The notes beneath the pieces are model-generated. The model was given only the letters and a program-made list of their open reading frames with translations, made no database searches and was not told the origin of the DNA. This document shows, in pieces, positions 53,082-62,788 of a stretch of 64,000 bases of DNA. The translations under genes and the position numbers were made by a program. Position 1 is the first letter of the stretch. Each line of letters starts with the position of its first letter. The stretch lies in contig CAVJTU010000006.1 of assembly GCA_963652495.1 (NCBI GenBank), positions 5,337 to 69,336 of the forward strand, read 5' to 3'. The DNA comes from Anthropogastromicrobium sp963652495 (lineage in GTDB: Bacteria; Bacillota; Clostridia; Lachnospirales; Lachnospiraceae).

Positions 53082-54038
53082 ATGAATACTGATACAACAA
53101 AAAAAGTACAAGCTGCAGAAGTACCATTTGCAGATGATGCGTTTTCTCCGCTGCCGGAGGGCGCACTCGATCAGGATCAGATCGCAAGAAAAAAGACAAC
53201 CTATTTCAAGGATGTCTGGAGAAATTTTAAGAAGAATAAGCCAGCAGTCATCAGTCTGGCCGTGATTGCTATCATGATATTTTTTGTCTTATTTGGACCG
53301 ATGATGAGCAAATTTGATTATTATTCCAATGATTACAGCTGTGTCAATCAGGGACCAGGCGCAGTACACTGGTTTGGCACGGACAACCTTGGACGTGATC
53401 TGTGGACGCGTGTCTGGGCAGGCGGCCGCGTATCACTGATTATTGCGATTTTAGCAACATTGATTCCGGAAGTCATCGGTATGGCAGTCGGCGGTATTTC
53501 CGGATACATTGGCGGATGGGTCGATACCGTCATCATGAGAGCGATCGACGTATTGATGGGCATTCCGAGCCTGATTTATATGATTCTTTTGATGGTCGTT
53601 ATGGGAAGCGGAAATATTGCAACACTTGTCATCGCGATGAGCATTACCGGATGGATGGGTGCCGCGCGAAGCACGAGAGGTCTTGTTTTACAGCTAAAGA
53701 CACGCGAATTTGTCGTAGCGTCCGAGACACTTGGCGCATCCTCAGGCTGGATCATTGCCAGACGATTGATCCCGAATACACTGGGTATTCGCGTTGTCAG
53801 CATCACCATGTCACTTCCGAGCGTCATTTTCTATGAAGCATTTTTGAGTTATATCGGACTGGGTGTGACTCCGCCGCAGCCAAGCTGGGGGCAGCTAATC
53901 AAGGCAGCAGGAGAAACTTTCCGTTATTATCCGTATCAATTTATTATTCCATGTCTCTGCGTCAGCATCACAATGCTTTGCTTTAATCTGATCGGAGATG
54001 GACTGCGCGATGCACTTGATCCGAAGCTGCGTGCATAA
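53082..54038 (+). CDS. Peptide ABC transporter permease, DppC/OppC type
   Basis: A 318-residue permease. A cytoplasmic N-terminal tail of about 60 residues precedes six helices, with HWFGTDNLGRDLWTRVWAGGRVSL, the coupling segment ETLGASSGWIIARRLIPN, and the C-terminal IGDGLRDALDPKLRA. These are hallmark DppC features. It forms the translocation channel with the preceding protein. Confidence 0.95.
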   Translation: MNTDTTKKVQAAEVPFADDAFSPLPEGALDQDQIARKKTTYFKDVWRNFKKNKPAVISLAVIAIMIFFVLFGPMMSKFDYYSNDYSCVNQGPGAVHWFGTDNLGRDLWTRVWAGGRVSLIIAILATLIPEVIGMAVGGISGYIGGWVDTVIMRAIDVLMGIPSLIYMILLMVVMGSGNIATLVIAMSITGWMGAARSTRGLVLQLKTREFVVASETLGASSGWIIARRLIPNTLGIRVVSITMSLPSVIFYEAFLSYIGLGVTPPQPSWGQLIKAAGETFRYYPYQFIIPCLCVSITMLCFNLIGDGLRDALDPKLRA

Positions 54039-54125
54039 AAAAGACAATGTGTGTGACAGACATGCATTCAATTAAAGAGAAAGCGAAACGTGCAAAACCG
54101 CTATTTTGGCAGAATGAGAGGAATC

Positions 54126-55178
54126 ATGGAAAAAGAAAAAATATTAGAGGTAAAGGATTTAAAGGTATCCTTTGAGACCTTTCAGGGAAGCGTGCAGGCA
54201 GTGCGCGGCGTTTCCTGGCATTTAAATAAAAAAGAAACCATCGCAATCGTCGGTGAGTCCGGCTGTGGAAAGACGGTCACGATTCAGACGGTTATCGGAT
54301 TAAATCCAAAGAAAAACGGAAGCATCAAGGGTGGAGAGGTACTCTTTAACGGAGAAAACCTGCTCGATCTGACACCGCAGCAGATGCGTAAGCTTCAGGG
54401 AAATCAGCTGTCCATCATTTTTCAGGATCCATTCACCTTCTTAAATCCGACAATGACAGTCGGTGAGCAGATCATGGAGCCATATATGCAGCACTACAAG
54501 GTGTCCAGAAATGAGGCGAAACAAAAGGCGATCGAGATCTTAAAGATGATCTCACTTCCGTCCCCGGAGGAGAACATGAAGCGTTATCCGCATCAGCTCT
54601 CTGGTGGTATGCGTCAGCGTGTCATGATCGCAATGGCACTCATCTGCAATCCCAAGGTATTGTTTGCGGACGAGCCGACCACCGCGCTTGATGTAACCAT
54701 TCAGGCACAGATTATTGAGTTGATGAACGATCTGAAGAATAAGATTGATACCTCGATTGTGCTGATCACACACGATATGGGTGTTGTGGCAAATATGGCA
54801 GACCGCATTTACGTTATGTATGCAGGTCAGATCGTAGAGCACGGTGATTGTGACACGATCTTCCATCATCCGAAGCATCCGTATACCTGGGGACTGTTAA
54901 GCAGTGTACCGCGTTTGGATAAAAGAGTCAGCGAGGATCTGTACTCCATCCCGGGTACGCCGCCAGATCTGTTGGCACCGCCGAAGGGATGTGCATTTGC
55001 TGCTCGCTGTAAGTATGCGATGAACATTTGTCGTACCAGTCAGCCGCCGTGCATTTCATTCTCTGAGCCGGATCATTATGCATCCTGTTGGCTGAACCAT
55101 CCGGAGTGCATCAAGCGAAACGGCGCGCCAGTCAGTCCGGTAGAGTCACAGAGCGCAGACGCACAGGAGGAAAACTGA
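54126..55178 (+). CDS. Peptide ABC transporter ATPase, DppD/OppD type
   Basis: A 350-residue ATPase with Walker A GESGCGKT, Q-loop IIFQDPFTFLNPTM, signature LSGGMRQRVMIAMAL and Walker B VLFADEPTTALD. The C-terminal oligopeptide domain has a cysteine cluster (CAFAARCKYAMNIC, then CISFSEPDHYASC) that in some relatives binds an Fe-S cluster. The ATG at 54126 has GAGAGGA upstream; the frame extends 12 codons further. Its stop overlaps the next start by one base. Confidence 0.94.
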   Translation: MEKEKILEVKDLKVSFETFQGSVQAVRGVSWHLNKKETIAIVGESGCGKTVTIQTVIGLNPKKNGSIKGGEVLFNGENLLDLTPQQMRKLQGNQLSIIFQDPFTFLNPTMTVGEQIMEPYMQHYKVSRNEAKQKAIEILKMISLPSPEENMKRYPHQLSGGMRQRVMIAMALICNPKVLFADEPTTALDVTIQAQIIELMNDLKNKIDTSIVLITHDMGVVANMADRIYVMYAGQIVEHGDCDTIFHHPKHPYTWGLLSSVPRLDKRVSEDLYSIPGTPPDLLAPPKGCAFAARCKYAMNICRTSQPPCISFSEPDHYASCWLNHPECIKRNGAPVSPVESQSADAQEEN

Positions 55179-56176
55179 TGGGACGTATAGAAAATGGAAA
55201 ATCGAATGGCAAAGTGATTGGAGAACCGATTCTCGAACTGAAAAATGTAAAAACTACCTTCAAGGTTCCGAAGGGAATCTTAAAGGCGGTAAACGGTGTG
55301 GATTTGACCATCTACAAGGGTGAGACGGTTGGCCTTGTCGGCGAGTCCGGCTGTGGAAAGAGTACGCTCGGAAAGACCATCATGCGTCTGTATCGCCCGG
55401 ATGAGGGACAGGTACTGTTCGAGGGACGTGATATCTGGACGTACAAGAAAAAAGAAAAGAAAGAATACACCAAAAATGTGCAGATGATCTTTCAGGATCC
55501 ATATGCCTGCCTGGACCCGCTTAGTGTTGTCAGCGATATTGTGGCAGAGGGCATGAAGATTCACAAAATGTATAAAGGACAGGAACTTGAGGATCGCGTG
55601 CTGGAACTTTTGAAAATGGTCGGCTTAAATAAAGACCATGCGAATCGCTTCCCACACGAGTTCTCTGGTGGACAACGACAGCGTATCGGAATTGCAAGAG
55701 CACTTTCTCTTGAGCCAAAGCTAATCGTCTGCGATGAGCCGATCTCTGCGCTTGACGTTTCGATTCAGGCACAGGTCGTTAATTTATTAAAACGTCTTCA
55801 GCAGCAGATGGGGCTTTCCTATCTGTTTATCACACACGATTTGTCGATGGTGCGTCAGATTTCAAATCGTATCGCCGTTATGTATCTGGGCTCCCTTGTC
55901 GAGATCGCAGACAGCGAGGATATCTATATTAAGAACCGCCATCCATACACGAAGGCACTTCTTTCCGCCATCCCGATTGCCGATCCGACAATCGAGCGAG
56001 AGCGACAAAGAATCTTGCTTCAGGGCGATGTGCCAAGTCCGGTTAATCTGCCGCAGGGCTGCAATTTCTGCAACCGCTGTCCGTATGCGACTGAGCTGTG
56101 CAAGAAAGAAAAGCCGGTTCTTCGCGAGATCGAGCCGGGTCACTTTACGGCGTGCCACCGGGCAGAGGAGATGTAA
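55178..56176 (+). CDS. Peptide ABC transporter ATPase, DppF/OppF type
   Basis: A 332-residue ATPase with Walker A GESGCGKST, Q-loop MIFQDPYACLDPL, signature FSGGQRQRIGIARAL and Walker B IVCDEPISALD. The C-terminal peptide-transporter domain has CNFCNRCPYATELCKKEKP. The ATG at 55178 follows AGGAGG and overlaps the dppD-type stop (TGATG). The frame is open upstream inside the previous gene but lacks a start signal. It is the last gene of the importer operon. Confidence 0.95.
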   Translation: MGRIENGKSNGKVIGEPILELKNVKTTFKVPKGILKAVNGVDLTIYKGETVGLVGESGCGKSTLGKTIMRLYRPDEGQVLFEGRDIWTYKKKEKKEYTKNVQMIFQDPYACLDPLSVVSDIVAEGMKIHKMYKGQELEDRVLELLKMVGLNKDHANRFPHEFSGGQRQRIGIARALSLEPKLIVCDEPISALDVSIQAQVVNLLKRLQQQMGLSYLFITHDLSMVRQISNRIAVMYLGSLVEIADSEDIYIKNRHPYTKALLSAIPIADPTIERERQRILLQGDVPSPVNLPQGCNFCNRCPYATELCKKEKPVLREIEPGHFTACHRAEEM

Positions 56177-56178
56177 AA

Positions 56179-56306
56179 GGGACGCCAGGAAGGTTTATGA
56201 AAGGCACCTCGACAGACAGATTTTGTCGGCGAGCCTAACCGCTTCGCTTTACGGCGTCGCCTCGTAAAACTTCTGTCTCGGCACCATTAAGAAAACGAGG
56301 CGTCCC
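56179..56306 (-). repeat. Dispersed intergenic repeat, copy E, within a larger inverted repeat
   Basis: Between the convergent importer and regulator genes, outer arms GGGACGCC (56179-56186) and GGCGTCCC (56299-56306) enclose a minus-strand copy of the family blocks. GTTTTACGAGGCGA is the complement of 56257-56270, and CTCGCCGACAAAA is the complement of 56221-56233. The order and orientation of the two blocks match copy A. Confidence 0.65.
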
Positions 56307-56315
56307 AAGTGTACA

Positions 56316-57554
56316 TCACGTCTCCGACAAAAACTTCTCAATCTTAACGGCGGCCTGAAGCTGGAAGGTAATGTCGGCATCATCGAGGGAGACACCGAGC
56401 AGCTTTTCAAGCTTTTCGAGTCGTCCGAGCAGTGTATTTCGGTGAAGAAAAAGTGCATTTGCTGTCTGGACTTTGTTGCAGCGGCAGTCAAGCCACATAC
56501 ATAATGTTTCATACAGGTGAGCATCATGCGACTTGTCATATTCGTGGATCGGATCGAGAAAGCGTGATGTATACTCGCGCATGACAGATGCGAGAGGAAT
56601 TTCAAATAGCAGCTGATAAAAGCCAAGATCGGTATAGGTAATCAGATGGCGGTCGGCACCGAGCAGCTTCCATGCAAGCAGGCTTCGTTTTGCATGAATG
56701 AAAGATTCGCGGATGCCAAAAAGACGCGAGCGGATATTGCCTTTTCCGGTGCAAAATTTGGTGCCGGGATATTGCTGCTCCATGCGAAGCACCAGTGATT
56801 CAAAGAAAGCATCCGCGGATTGCTCCTGAGAATCGGTATTGACAGGAAGTACGAAAACATTTGAACTGTTTCGGGCGACATGCCAGTTGCTGCCGGTTTC
56901 CTTAGATGCGATGTAGCCAAGCTTATTTGCCAGCATACGGAAAAATTCAGATGGCGTCTCAGTAAAGGATGAGCCGTGTGTAGATTCCTGTTTTTGAAAA
57001 TATTCGGTAGCATTCATCATTTCAAAGATGTATACGCAATATTTGTAGCTGGGCAGATAGCCGAGAAACAGAGCCTGATTGAGTGTTGAAAGTTCATCGA
57101 CATCCGTATTTTGAAAGAACAGCGAATACCAGAAAGTATTTGCAATCATCGAATCCTTTTCACGGTTCTCGATTAAGTTTATGATATCCTTTGTGATGGA
57201 GTTTACGTAGGCGCGGCTTGTGTGCGAGAAAACCGGAAGCTTTAACTCATCGGCCAACTGACGAATTTCATCGTCGAGATTTTCTTCGAGGATGTAGTGC
57301 CGGCCGACAAGAAACAGGATACCGGCGGCATCATTTTGTGCTGCGTCACGAATCAGCTGGGCCAGCTCTACCTTTTCCACGATGGAGTTTGCACCATAAT
57401 AAATCAAAAATTCACCGCCGCTCACCCACTCTCCGATCGGAGGACACAGGATCACGTATGGCCAAGTGACCGTCCGTGAGAGACCTGCGGCTCCGCCGAT
57501 TAGCTTCATGTGGGACAGAGACGGCAGCGATAGTAAATCTTTTGCAGTAGTCAT
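56316..57554 (-). CDS. PucR/CdaR-family transcriptional regulator
   Basis: A 412-residue regulator. The N-terminal PucR domain (about 1-125) carries AKDLLSLPSLSHMKLIGG and later TKDIINLIENREKD. A GGDEF-like middle region follows, then the C-terminal PucR helix-turn-helix (RCNKVQTANALFLHRNTLLGRLEKLEKLLGVSLDD). The family activates catabolic genes for purines, sugar acids or amino acids in response to small ligands. The ATG at 57554 has GGAGG 8 nt upstream; a TTG at 57578 is less likely. It is divergent from the amidohydrolase gene with only 73 bp between them, so it probably controls that operon. Confidence 0.9.
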   Translation of the reverse strand: MTTAKDLLSLPSLSHMKLIGGAAGLSRTVTWPYVILCPPIGEWVSGGEFLIYYGANSIVEKVELAQLIRDAAQNDAAGILFLVGRHYILEENLDDEIRQLADELKLPVFSHTSRAYVNSITKDIINLIENREKDSMIANTFWYSLFFQNTDVDELSTLNQALFLGYLPSYKYCVYIFEMMNATEYFQKQESTHGSSFTETPSEFFRMLANKLGYIASKETGSNWHVARNSSNVFVLPVNTDSQEQSADAFFESLVLRMEQQYPGTKFCTGKGNIRSRLFGIRESFIHAKRSLLAWKLLGADRHLITYTDLGFYQLLFEIPLASVMREYTSRFLDPIHEYDKSHDAHLYETLCMWLDCRCNKVQTANALFLHRNTLLGRLEKLEKLLGVSLDDADITFQLQAAVKIEKFLSET

Positions 57555-57566
57555 AGAAGAAACCTC

Positions 57567-57579
57567 CTTGTCAGACAAG
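57567..57579. promoter_or_regulatory. Palindrome in the divergent regulator/amidohydrolase gap
   Basis: CTTGTC-A-GACAAG is a perfect 13-bp palindrome in a 73-bp divergent gap and overlaps the regulator's ribosome-binding site. It is the best candidate operator for the PucR-type regulator, although no consensus for this subgroup is known to me. Confidence 0.45.
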
Positions 57580-57627
57580 TGTACGTGATTTCTGCGAAAA
57601 TTTCAATACAAAAGGGAGGAAAATGAC

Positions 57628-58839
57628 ATGAGAACGATCATTTATGCAAGAGTCATCGATTCCGTATCGGATGCGCCAATCGAAAACGGAATGGTCGAGA
57701 TCGAGGATGACCATATCGTATATGTCGGAGAAAAGCGTGAATGCACCGACTCGGATGCGCAGATCTTTGATCTGGAAGGAAAGACCGTTATGCCGGGCTT
57801 TATTGATGCGCATGCGCACCTTTGCGGAAGCGAGAGTATTCACAAGACAGGCGATACGCCGTATGATCTGCTTTTGACAACTGTGCGCGATCTGGAAGAT
57901 CTGGTAGATGCCGGTGTGACAGGCGTGCGTGATATGAGTGCATTTGGTGCCTCATTAAAGCGTGCGGTTGAGGCAGGGCTGATCAAAGGGCCGCGTATCA
58001 TGCCGGGTGGAAGAGTCATGAGCATTTCTTCCGGTCACTGTGATTTAAATCCGATGCTGACACCGGAGGAATCCAATAAGCATGACCTGATCGGATGTAT
58101 TGTAGACGGTCCGGAGGATTGCTATCGAAAGACCAGACAGCAGTTTCGCGAGGGAGCACAATTTATCAAAATCTGTGCGACGGGCGGTGTGTCTTCCGCA
58201 GTCGATGATTTCAATGATATTGAATTTTCACCGGAAGAGATTCGCGTAATTGTAGAGGAGGCAGCACGTCATAACACCTACGTTACGGCGCATTGCACCG
58301 GAACGGAAGGTACCAGGCAGGCCATCAAAAACGGCGTAAAATGCATCGAGCATGGCGTATTATTGGATGAGGAGTGTGCACAGCTGATGGCCAAGAAGAA
58401 CATTCCGCTTGTCACTACACTTTCCGTATCGCTCGGCATTGCCGACATGAAAGGTCTGCCGGAGCATATGATGAGAAAAGCCAAGGCACTCGGCGATGCA
58501 TCTAAGCATTCCTTTGCGCTGGCACATCAATATGGCATTCGCGTTGCGCTCGGAACAGATTATTCCAACTCTCCTAATACACCATATCACGAGATCGGAA
58601 AAGAGTTTTACAGCCTGACGCGCTGCGGCTATTCCAATATGGAAGCCATCAAAGCAGGTACGATTAACGGTGCGTATCTGATGAAGTCCGATGATAAGTT
58701 TGGAAGCCTCGAAGCAGGAAAGCTTGCTGACCTCGTGGTAGTAGACGGCGATCCGTCAGAGGATATCATGCTGCTTGCAAGCGCAGATCATGTGCGCCTC
58801 GTTATGATAAATGGTGAGATAAAGAAGAATACACTGTAA
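57628..58839 (+). CDS. Zinc-dependent amidohydrolase, prolidase/dipeptidase-like
   Basis: A 403-residue amidohydrolase-superfamily enzyme with PGFIDAHAHL (HxH), the probable carboxylated Lys in FIKICATGG, His in VTAHCTG, His in IEHGVLL and Asp in LGTDYSNSP. It closes with LEAGKLADLVVVDGDP. This pattern fits the subgroup containing imidazolonepropionase-like enzymes and Xaa-Pro/Xaa-Arg dipeptidases. Beside TldD/TldE and a peptide importer, dipeptide hydrolysis is the most likely role, but the substrate is inferred. It has a GGGAGGAAA site and is divergent from the PucR-type regulator. Confidence 0.85.
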   Translation: MRTIIYARVIDSVSDAPIENGMVEIEDDHIVYVGEKRECTDSDAQIFDLEGKTVMPGFIDAHAHLCGSESIHKTGDTPYDLLLTTVRDLEDLVDAGVTGVRDMSAFGASLKRAVEAGLIKGPRIMPGGRVMSISSGHCDLNPMLTPEESNKHDLIGCIVDGPEDCYRKTRQQFREGAQFIKICATGGVSSAVDDFNDIEFSPEEIRVIVEEAARHNTYVTAHCTGTEGTRQAIKNGVKCIEHGVLLDEECAQLMAKKNIPLVTTLSVSLGIADMKGLPEHMMRKAKALGDASKHSFALAHQYGIRVALGTDYSNSPNTPYHEIGKEFYSLTRCGYSNMEAIKAGTINGAYLMKSDDKFGSLEAGKLADLVVVDGDPSEDIMLLASADHVRLVMINGEIKKNTL

Positions 58840-58855
58840 AAGAAGGGAGAATGCG

Positions 58856-60238
58856 ATGATTCAAAAGGACGAGATCAGACAGGTGTTAGAGGCTGCATCC
58901 GCGCGCGGAATCGAATTTGCCGAACTGTTCTTCGAGGACAGAGAAGAGACAAACATCCCATGTGTCGAAACCGTGATTCAGGGTGTAAAGAGCCTTCGGA
59001 TCTGCGGCGCAGGTCTGTATCTGATACAGGGGCTTTCCAATGTATATCTGTATACAAATCAGGTAACAAAGCAGGCATTGCTGGATCTGGTGGAGAAGGG
59101 TGCCGAGATGTTAGAAATAAAAAAGCGAGCAGCAACCACCGGAATTGTCCTAACAAAGCAGTTTTGGCACAATCCGTGTCCGGTAGTAAAATATCCGTCA
59201 CAGATTAAAAATCAGGACAAGATCAATGTACTTCAAAAGGCAGATAAGGCCGCGAGAAGCGCAGGCGTAAATGTGCGTTCACTGGACTTAAATTACTTTG
59301 ATACCGACCAGCGCGTGCTGATTGCAAATACAGAAGGTCTTTATACGACGGATCGCCGCGTGACCACAAGAATGCGTATGCGTGCCGTTGTCGCAGACGG
59401 AGCCGATGCATATGGCACATGGGACGATTATACGAAGGCTTCCGGCTTTGAGGCATATGACGATGAAGCTGCCTATACCGGATTTGCTGCCGATATGGTA
59501 CAGCGCGCCGACCGAATCCGCACGGCAGGTACCGTTTCTCCATGCACCGTTCCGGTTGTACTCGCACCGGGCGGCTGCGGAACGCTGTGGCACGAGAGCT
59601 GCGGTCATTCGCTTGAAGCGATTGCGATTGCGCATTGCGCCAGTGCGTTTGTGGATAAGATCGGGGAGAAGGTCGCAAGCGACAAGGTTACGCTTGTCGA
59701 TGACGGAACACTGCCGGGTCAGTACGGTTCCGCAGCCATTGACGATGAAGGTCATCCGATGCAGCGAAATGTTCTGATCGAAAATGGTGTCTTAAAATCC
59801 TATATGTGTGACCGTTATTACGGTAAGGTTCTTGGAATGGCAAGTACAGGAAGCGGAAGAAGACAAAATTATACCTACGCACCTGTATCCAGAATGACAA
59901 ATACCTGCTTGGCAGAAGGAAATGACGATGAGGACGAGATCGTGCGCGGCGTGGATAATGGTCTGTATGTGGAAAGCATCGGCGGCGGCTTCGGCGGCAT
60001 GCAGTTTTCTCTTGAAGTAAAAGAAGGCTTCTGGATCAAAAATGGTCAGATCGACCGCGACCATCAGGTAAAAAATTTGATGCTGACTGGAAATGGAATT
60101 GATGTAATCAAGCGCATTGACCGTGTCGGCAGAAAGATGAAGTACGAAAAGGGCAGTTTTTGCGGAGCAAGCTCCGGTCTGATTCCGACGACTACACCGC
60201 AGCCGATGGTGCGCATTTCCCATATGGCGATTGGGTAA
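58856..60238 (+). CDS. tldD: TldD-family metalloprotease subunit
   Basis: A 460-residue protein with the TldD zinc motif HESCGH (246-251) in GTLWHESCGHSLEAIAIAH, then VDDGTLPGQYGSAAIDDEG and the C-terminal CGASSGLIPTTTPQPMVRISHMAIG. TldD forms a heterodimer with TldE/PmbA that degrades unfolded peptides threaded into a central cavity. Known substrates are microcin B17 and the CcdA antitoxin. Here it follows the amidohydrolase by 16 bp and precedes TldE, so general peptide breakdown is plausible. I see no RiPP precursor nearby. Confidence 0.93.
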   Translation: MIQKDEIRQVLEAASARGIEFAELFFEDREETNIPCVETVIQGVKSLRICGAGLYLIQGLSNVYLYTNQVTKQALLDLVEKGAEMLEIKKRAATTGIVLTKQFWHNPCPVVKYPSQIKNQDKINVLQKADKAARSAGVNVRSLDLNYFDTDQRVLIANTEGLYTTDRRVTTRMRMRAVVADGADAYGTWDDYTKASGFEAYDDEAAYTGFAADMVQRADRIRTAGTVSPCTVPVVLAPGGCGTLWHESCGHSLEAIAIAHCASAFVDKIGEKVASDKVTLVDDGTLPGQYGSAAIDDEGHPMQRNVLIENGVLKSYMCDRYYGKVLGMASTGSGRRQNYTYAPVSRMTNTCLAEGNDDEDEIVRGVDNGLYVESIGGGFGGMQFSLEVKEGFWIKNGQIDRDHQVKNLMLTGNGIDVIKRIDRVGRKMKYEKGSFCGASSGLIPTTTPQPMVRISHMAIG

Positions 60239-60345
60239 TAAATTTTGTGACAGACTTCGAGAGCAGATAATGAAAAAAGCAGAGATGTCAGCTACTCACC
60301 ACCTAAAGGCAGTGTTTTTCCACGAAAAACTAGAGGATTTTATTT

Positions 60346-61752
60346 ATGAAAGAATGTATGAGAGAATTAAAAGCGTATCAGGCAGCGATGCAGTCTCTTC
60401 CAAGCGGCTGTCTGGCGGCAGAGGCTGAGGCGGAAAAACAGGAAAAGCTTTCCGTTGAAATAATAGATTCCGAGATCGGCCCGATGAGCTGCAGCGAGCA
60501 GACCGAGCTTTTTGTGCGCGCGTCTGGTAAAAAGACGGGTATGGTTTATACGCAAAAGTTAGATGCCGATGCATCAGAGGTGCTTGCACAGGCATTTACA
60601 AATAGTGAGGCTTCTGCAGCAGAAAAAGCAGAGCCGATGGCAAGTGCAGATTACTGGGAGCGTGCTGAAGCAAAGATTTCAGAAGAAACAATCGCTTCGG
60701 ATAAAATAGACGATTTAAATAGCGGAGAGACAAAAAAACTCATCTCCATCGAAATGTTAAAGAATAAGGCAAAATCCCTTGCCGGACAGTTAGAGGAAGG
60801 CATCGGACGTTCGGTTCGTCTGAACCTTTCCCAGACGATTCTTACGATGGGCATTGTGAACACTAATAATATAGAAGAAACAGCTTCTGTTTGCCGATTT
60901 GCGGCAGAGGTGGCAGTCGATGGATACGAGGGATATGCGTGCGCACTCACACTTGATGAACTCTCACCAAAGCCTTTGATCCATGAGTTTTCCAATCGAA
61001 GATTTTTGGAGGTACCGACTATCCCGGCGGAGGCAGGTGTATATCGTGCTGTGCTTTCTTCACAAGCCATCAACAATATTTTAATCACTGCATGGCAGAT
61101 GTTTCGTGCAAAGTGTGCGCAGAGTGGTGCGACACCATTTTCAGGAAAGGAAAACACGAAAATCTTTTCAGATTGCATTACAATTCGCGATTATAAGGGC
61201 GGTGCCGATTCGGCAAATCGTGTGCAGTGCGGCTTCTCATGGGAAATGGACTGCGAAGGCGTGCCAAGCCGAGATATCACACTTGTTGAAAATGGTATGT
61301 TAAAGGGATGGATGCACAATCTTTCTACTGCAGAAAAGGCGGGCATACGTTCCACCGGTAATGCAGGACGCAAGACGCTTCTTAGCGGAAACATTCACAC
61401 CGATATGGCGATTATGCCGAAGAACTTTACCATTGAGTCTGGCAAGGCGAGCTTAGAGAAGCTGCTCCAGACCTGCGGCGACGGCGTGTATGTATTTGAA
61501 AATTATGACCAGTTCCATGCATTAAACGTCGTATCCGGTGATTTTGCATTTCCGTGTAAGGCCGTGCGCATCAAGGACGGAAAGCCGGTTGGCATCATGG
61601 AAGGTCTGACAATGACTGGAAATGTGGCAGAGCTGTTTTCAAATGTTGAACTGCTTGGAAGTGATCGCGTGATAAATCCACTTGTTATGTACGACAGCTA
61701 TACCGTATCTGGTCCGGCGATGCTTGTAAGTTCCTTGAAAATCAGCGGCTGA
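60346..61752 (+). CDS. tldE: TldE/PmbA-family protein, partner of TldD
   Basis: A 468-residue PmbA/TldE protein without a zinc-binding HExxxH, as expected for the non-catalytic partner. Family blocks are LTLDELSPKPLIHEFSN, ENGMLKGWMHNLSTAEKAG, STGNAGRKTLL and CKAVRIKDGKPVGIMEGLTMTGNV. It starts at an ATG with AGAGGA 8 nt upstream, 107 bp after tldD. The N-terminal quarter (about 75-135) is Ala/Glu-rich and less conserved. Confidence 0.9.
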   Translation: MKECMRELKAYQAAMQSLPSGCLAAEAEAEKQEKLSVEIIDSEIGPMSCSEQTELFVRASGKKTGMVYTQKLDADASEVLAQAFTNSEASAAEKAEPMASADYWERAEAKISEETIASDKIDDLNSGETKKLISIEMLKNKAKSLAGQLEEGIGRSVRLNLSQTILTMGIVNTNNIEETASVCRFAAEVAVDGYEGYACALTLDELSPKPLIHEFSNRRFLEVPTIPAEAGVYRAVLSSQAINNILITAWQMFRAKCAQSGATPFSGKENTKIFSDCITIRDYKGGADSANRVQCGFSWEMDCEGVPSRDITLVENGMLKGWMHNLSTAEKAGIRSTGNAGRKTLLSGNIHTDMAIMPKNFTIESGKASLEKLLQTCGDGVYVFENYDQFHALNVVSGDFAFPCKAVRIKDGKPVGIMEGLTMTGNVAELFSNVELLGSDRVINPLVMYDSYTVSGPAMLVSSLKISG

Positions 61753-61846
61753 CAGAGAAAAAAATAGTACAGAAATAAAAAAAGAACTGGAAAAGGCAGA
61801 TTAGAAAAGCAGATTACGAAAAAAACAGAAAGGCAGGTTTAAAAAG

Positions 61847-62788
61847 ATGAAGATTATCGAACAGGAAGAAGTAAGAAAACTTCTGCAGCCCAAAGACTGT
61901 ATCCGGCTGATGGCAGAGGCACTAAAAGGTCTTGAAAATGGTGAGTATGCGCAGCCGGCACGTCTGATCACGATTATGCCAAATACGGCAAAGTTTGGCT
62001 TCATGCCGGCATACGTTGGCGAATATTTTGGCGCAAAGGTCATCTCTGCATTTGCACCGAACATGGGAACAGAGTATCCGTCCCACATCGGTTATGTGAT
62101 GCTGTTTGAGTCGGCGCACAGCACGGTAGCCGGTATGATCGAGGCAGGCAGCATTACCGAGATTCGTACTGGTGCCGTCAGTGCTGCTGCTACGGATCTG
62201 TTAGCCAGAAAAGACGCACACAAATTGGCATTGATTGGAGCCGGTGCACAGGCGCGTTCCCATCTGGCTGCGATTCGCGAGATTCGTGATATCACTTCTG
62301 TGACTGTCTATGATCTGTTCCCGCAGGCAGCAGAACGCTTTGCAAAAGAAATGCAGGAAAAGTACCAGATTCCAGTTACTGTATGCAGCACTGTTAAGGA
62401 AGCGGCTGCAGATGCGGATATCATCTGTACCGTAACACCGTCCAAGGAGCCGCTTTTAACAAAAGAGATGGTAAAGCCGGGTACTCATATCAATGCAGTC
62501 GGCACCTTCACACCAACTACCAGAGAAGTTTCATCCGATCTGGTAGCCGCAGCACGCCTGTATTCCGATCAGACCGAGGCGACAAAGCGCGAGAGCGGTG
62601 AATATTTGATTCCATTGCAGGAAGGTTTGATCAAGGAGGATCACATTGTTGGCTCTATCGGAGAAGTGCTCTTAGGCAAGGCACCGGGCAGAACCGATGA
62701 CGAGCAGATCACTATCTTTGATGCACTCGGTCTTGCAATCGAGGATGTGGCAAGTGCAAAATATGTGTACGAAAGGGCAATTCAATAA
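61847..62788 (+). CDS. Ornithine cyclodeaminase/mu-crystallin family protein
   Basis: A 313-residue NAD(P)-dependent enzyme with the OCD N-terminal region (EYAQPARLITIMP, EAGSITEIRTGAVSAAATDLLAR). A Rossmann fold follows (KLALIGAGAQARSHLAAIREI), then DIICTVTPSKEPLL and VGTFTPTTREVSSDL. The family includes ornithine cyclodeaminase, alanine dehydrogenase and ketimine reductase, so the reaction cannot be fixed. It overlaps the next start by one base (TAATG), and the two probably act in one amino-acid pathway. Confidence 0.88.
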   Translation: MKIIEQEEVRKLLQPKDCIRLMAEALKGLENGEYAQPARLITIMPNTAKFGFMPAYVGEYFGAKVISAFAPNMGTEYPSHIGYVMLFESAHSTVAGMIEAGSITEIRTGAVSAAATDLLARKDAHKLALIGAGAQARSHLAAIREIRDITSVTVYDLFPQAAERFAKEMQEKYQIPVTVCSTVKEAAADADIICTVTPSKEPLLTKEMVKPGTHINAVGTFTPTTREVSSDLVAAARLYSDQTEATKRESGEYLIPLQEGLIKEDHIVGSIGEVLLGKAPGRTDDEQITIFDALGLAIEDVASAKYVYERAIQ

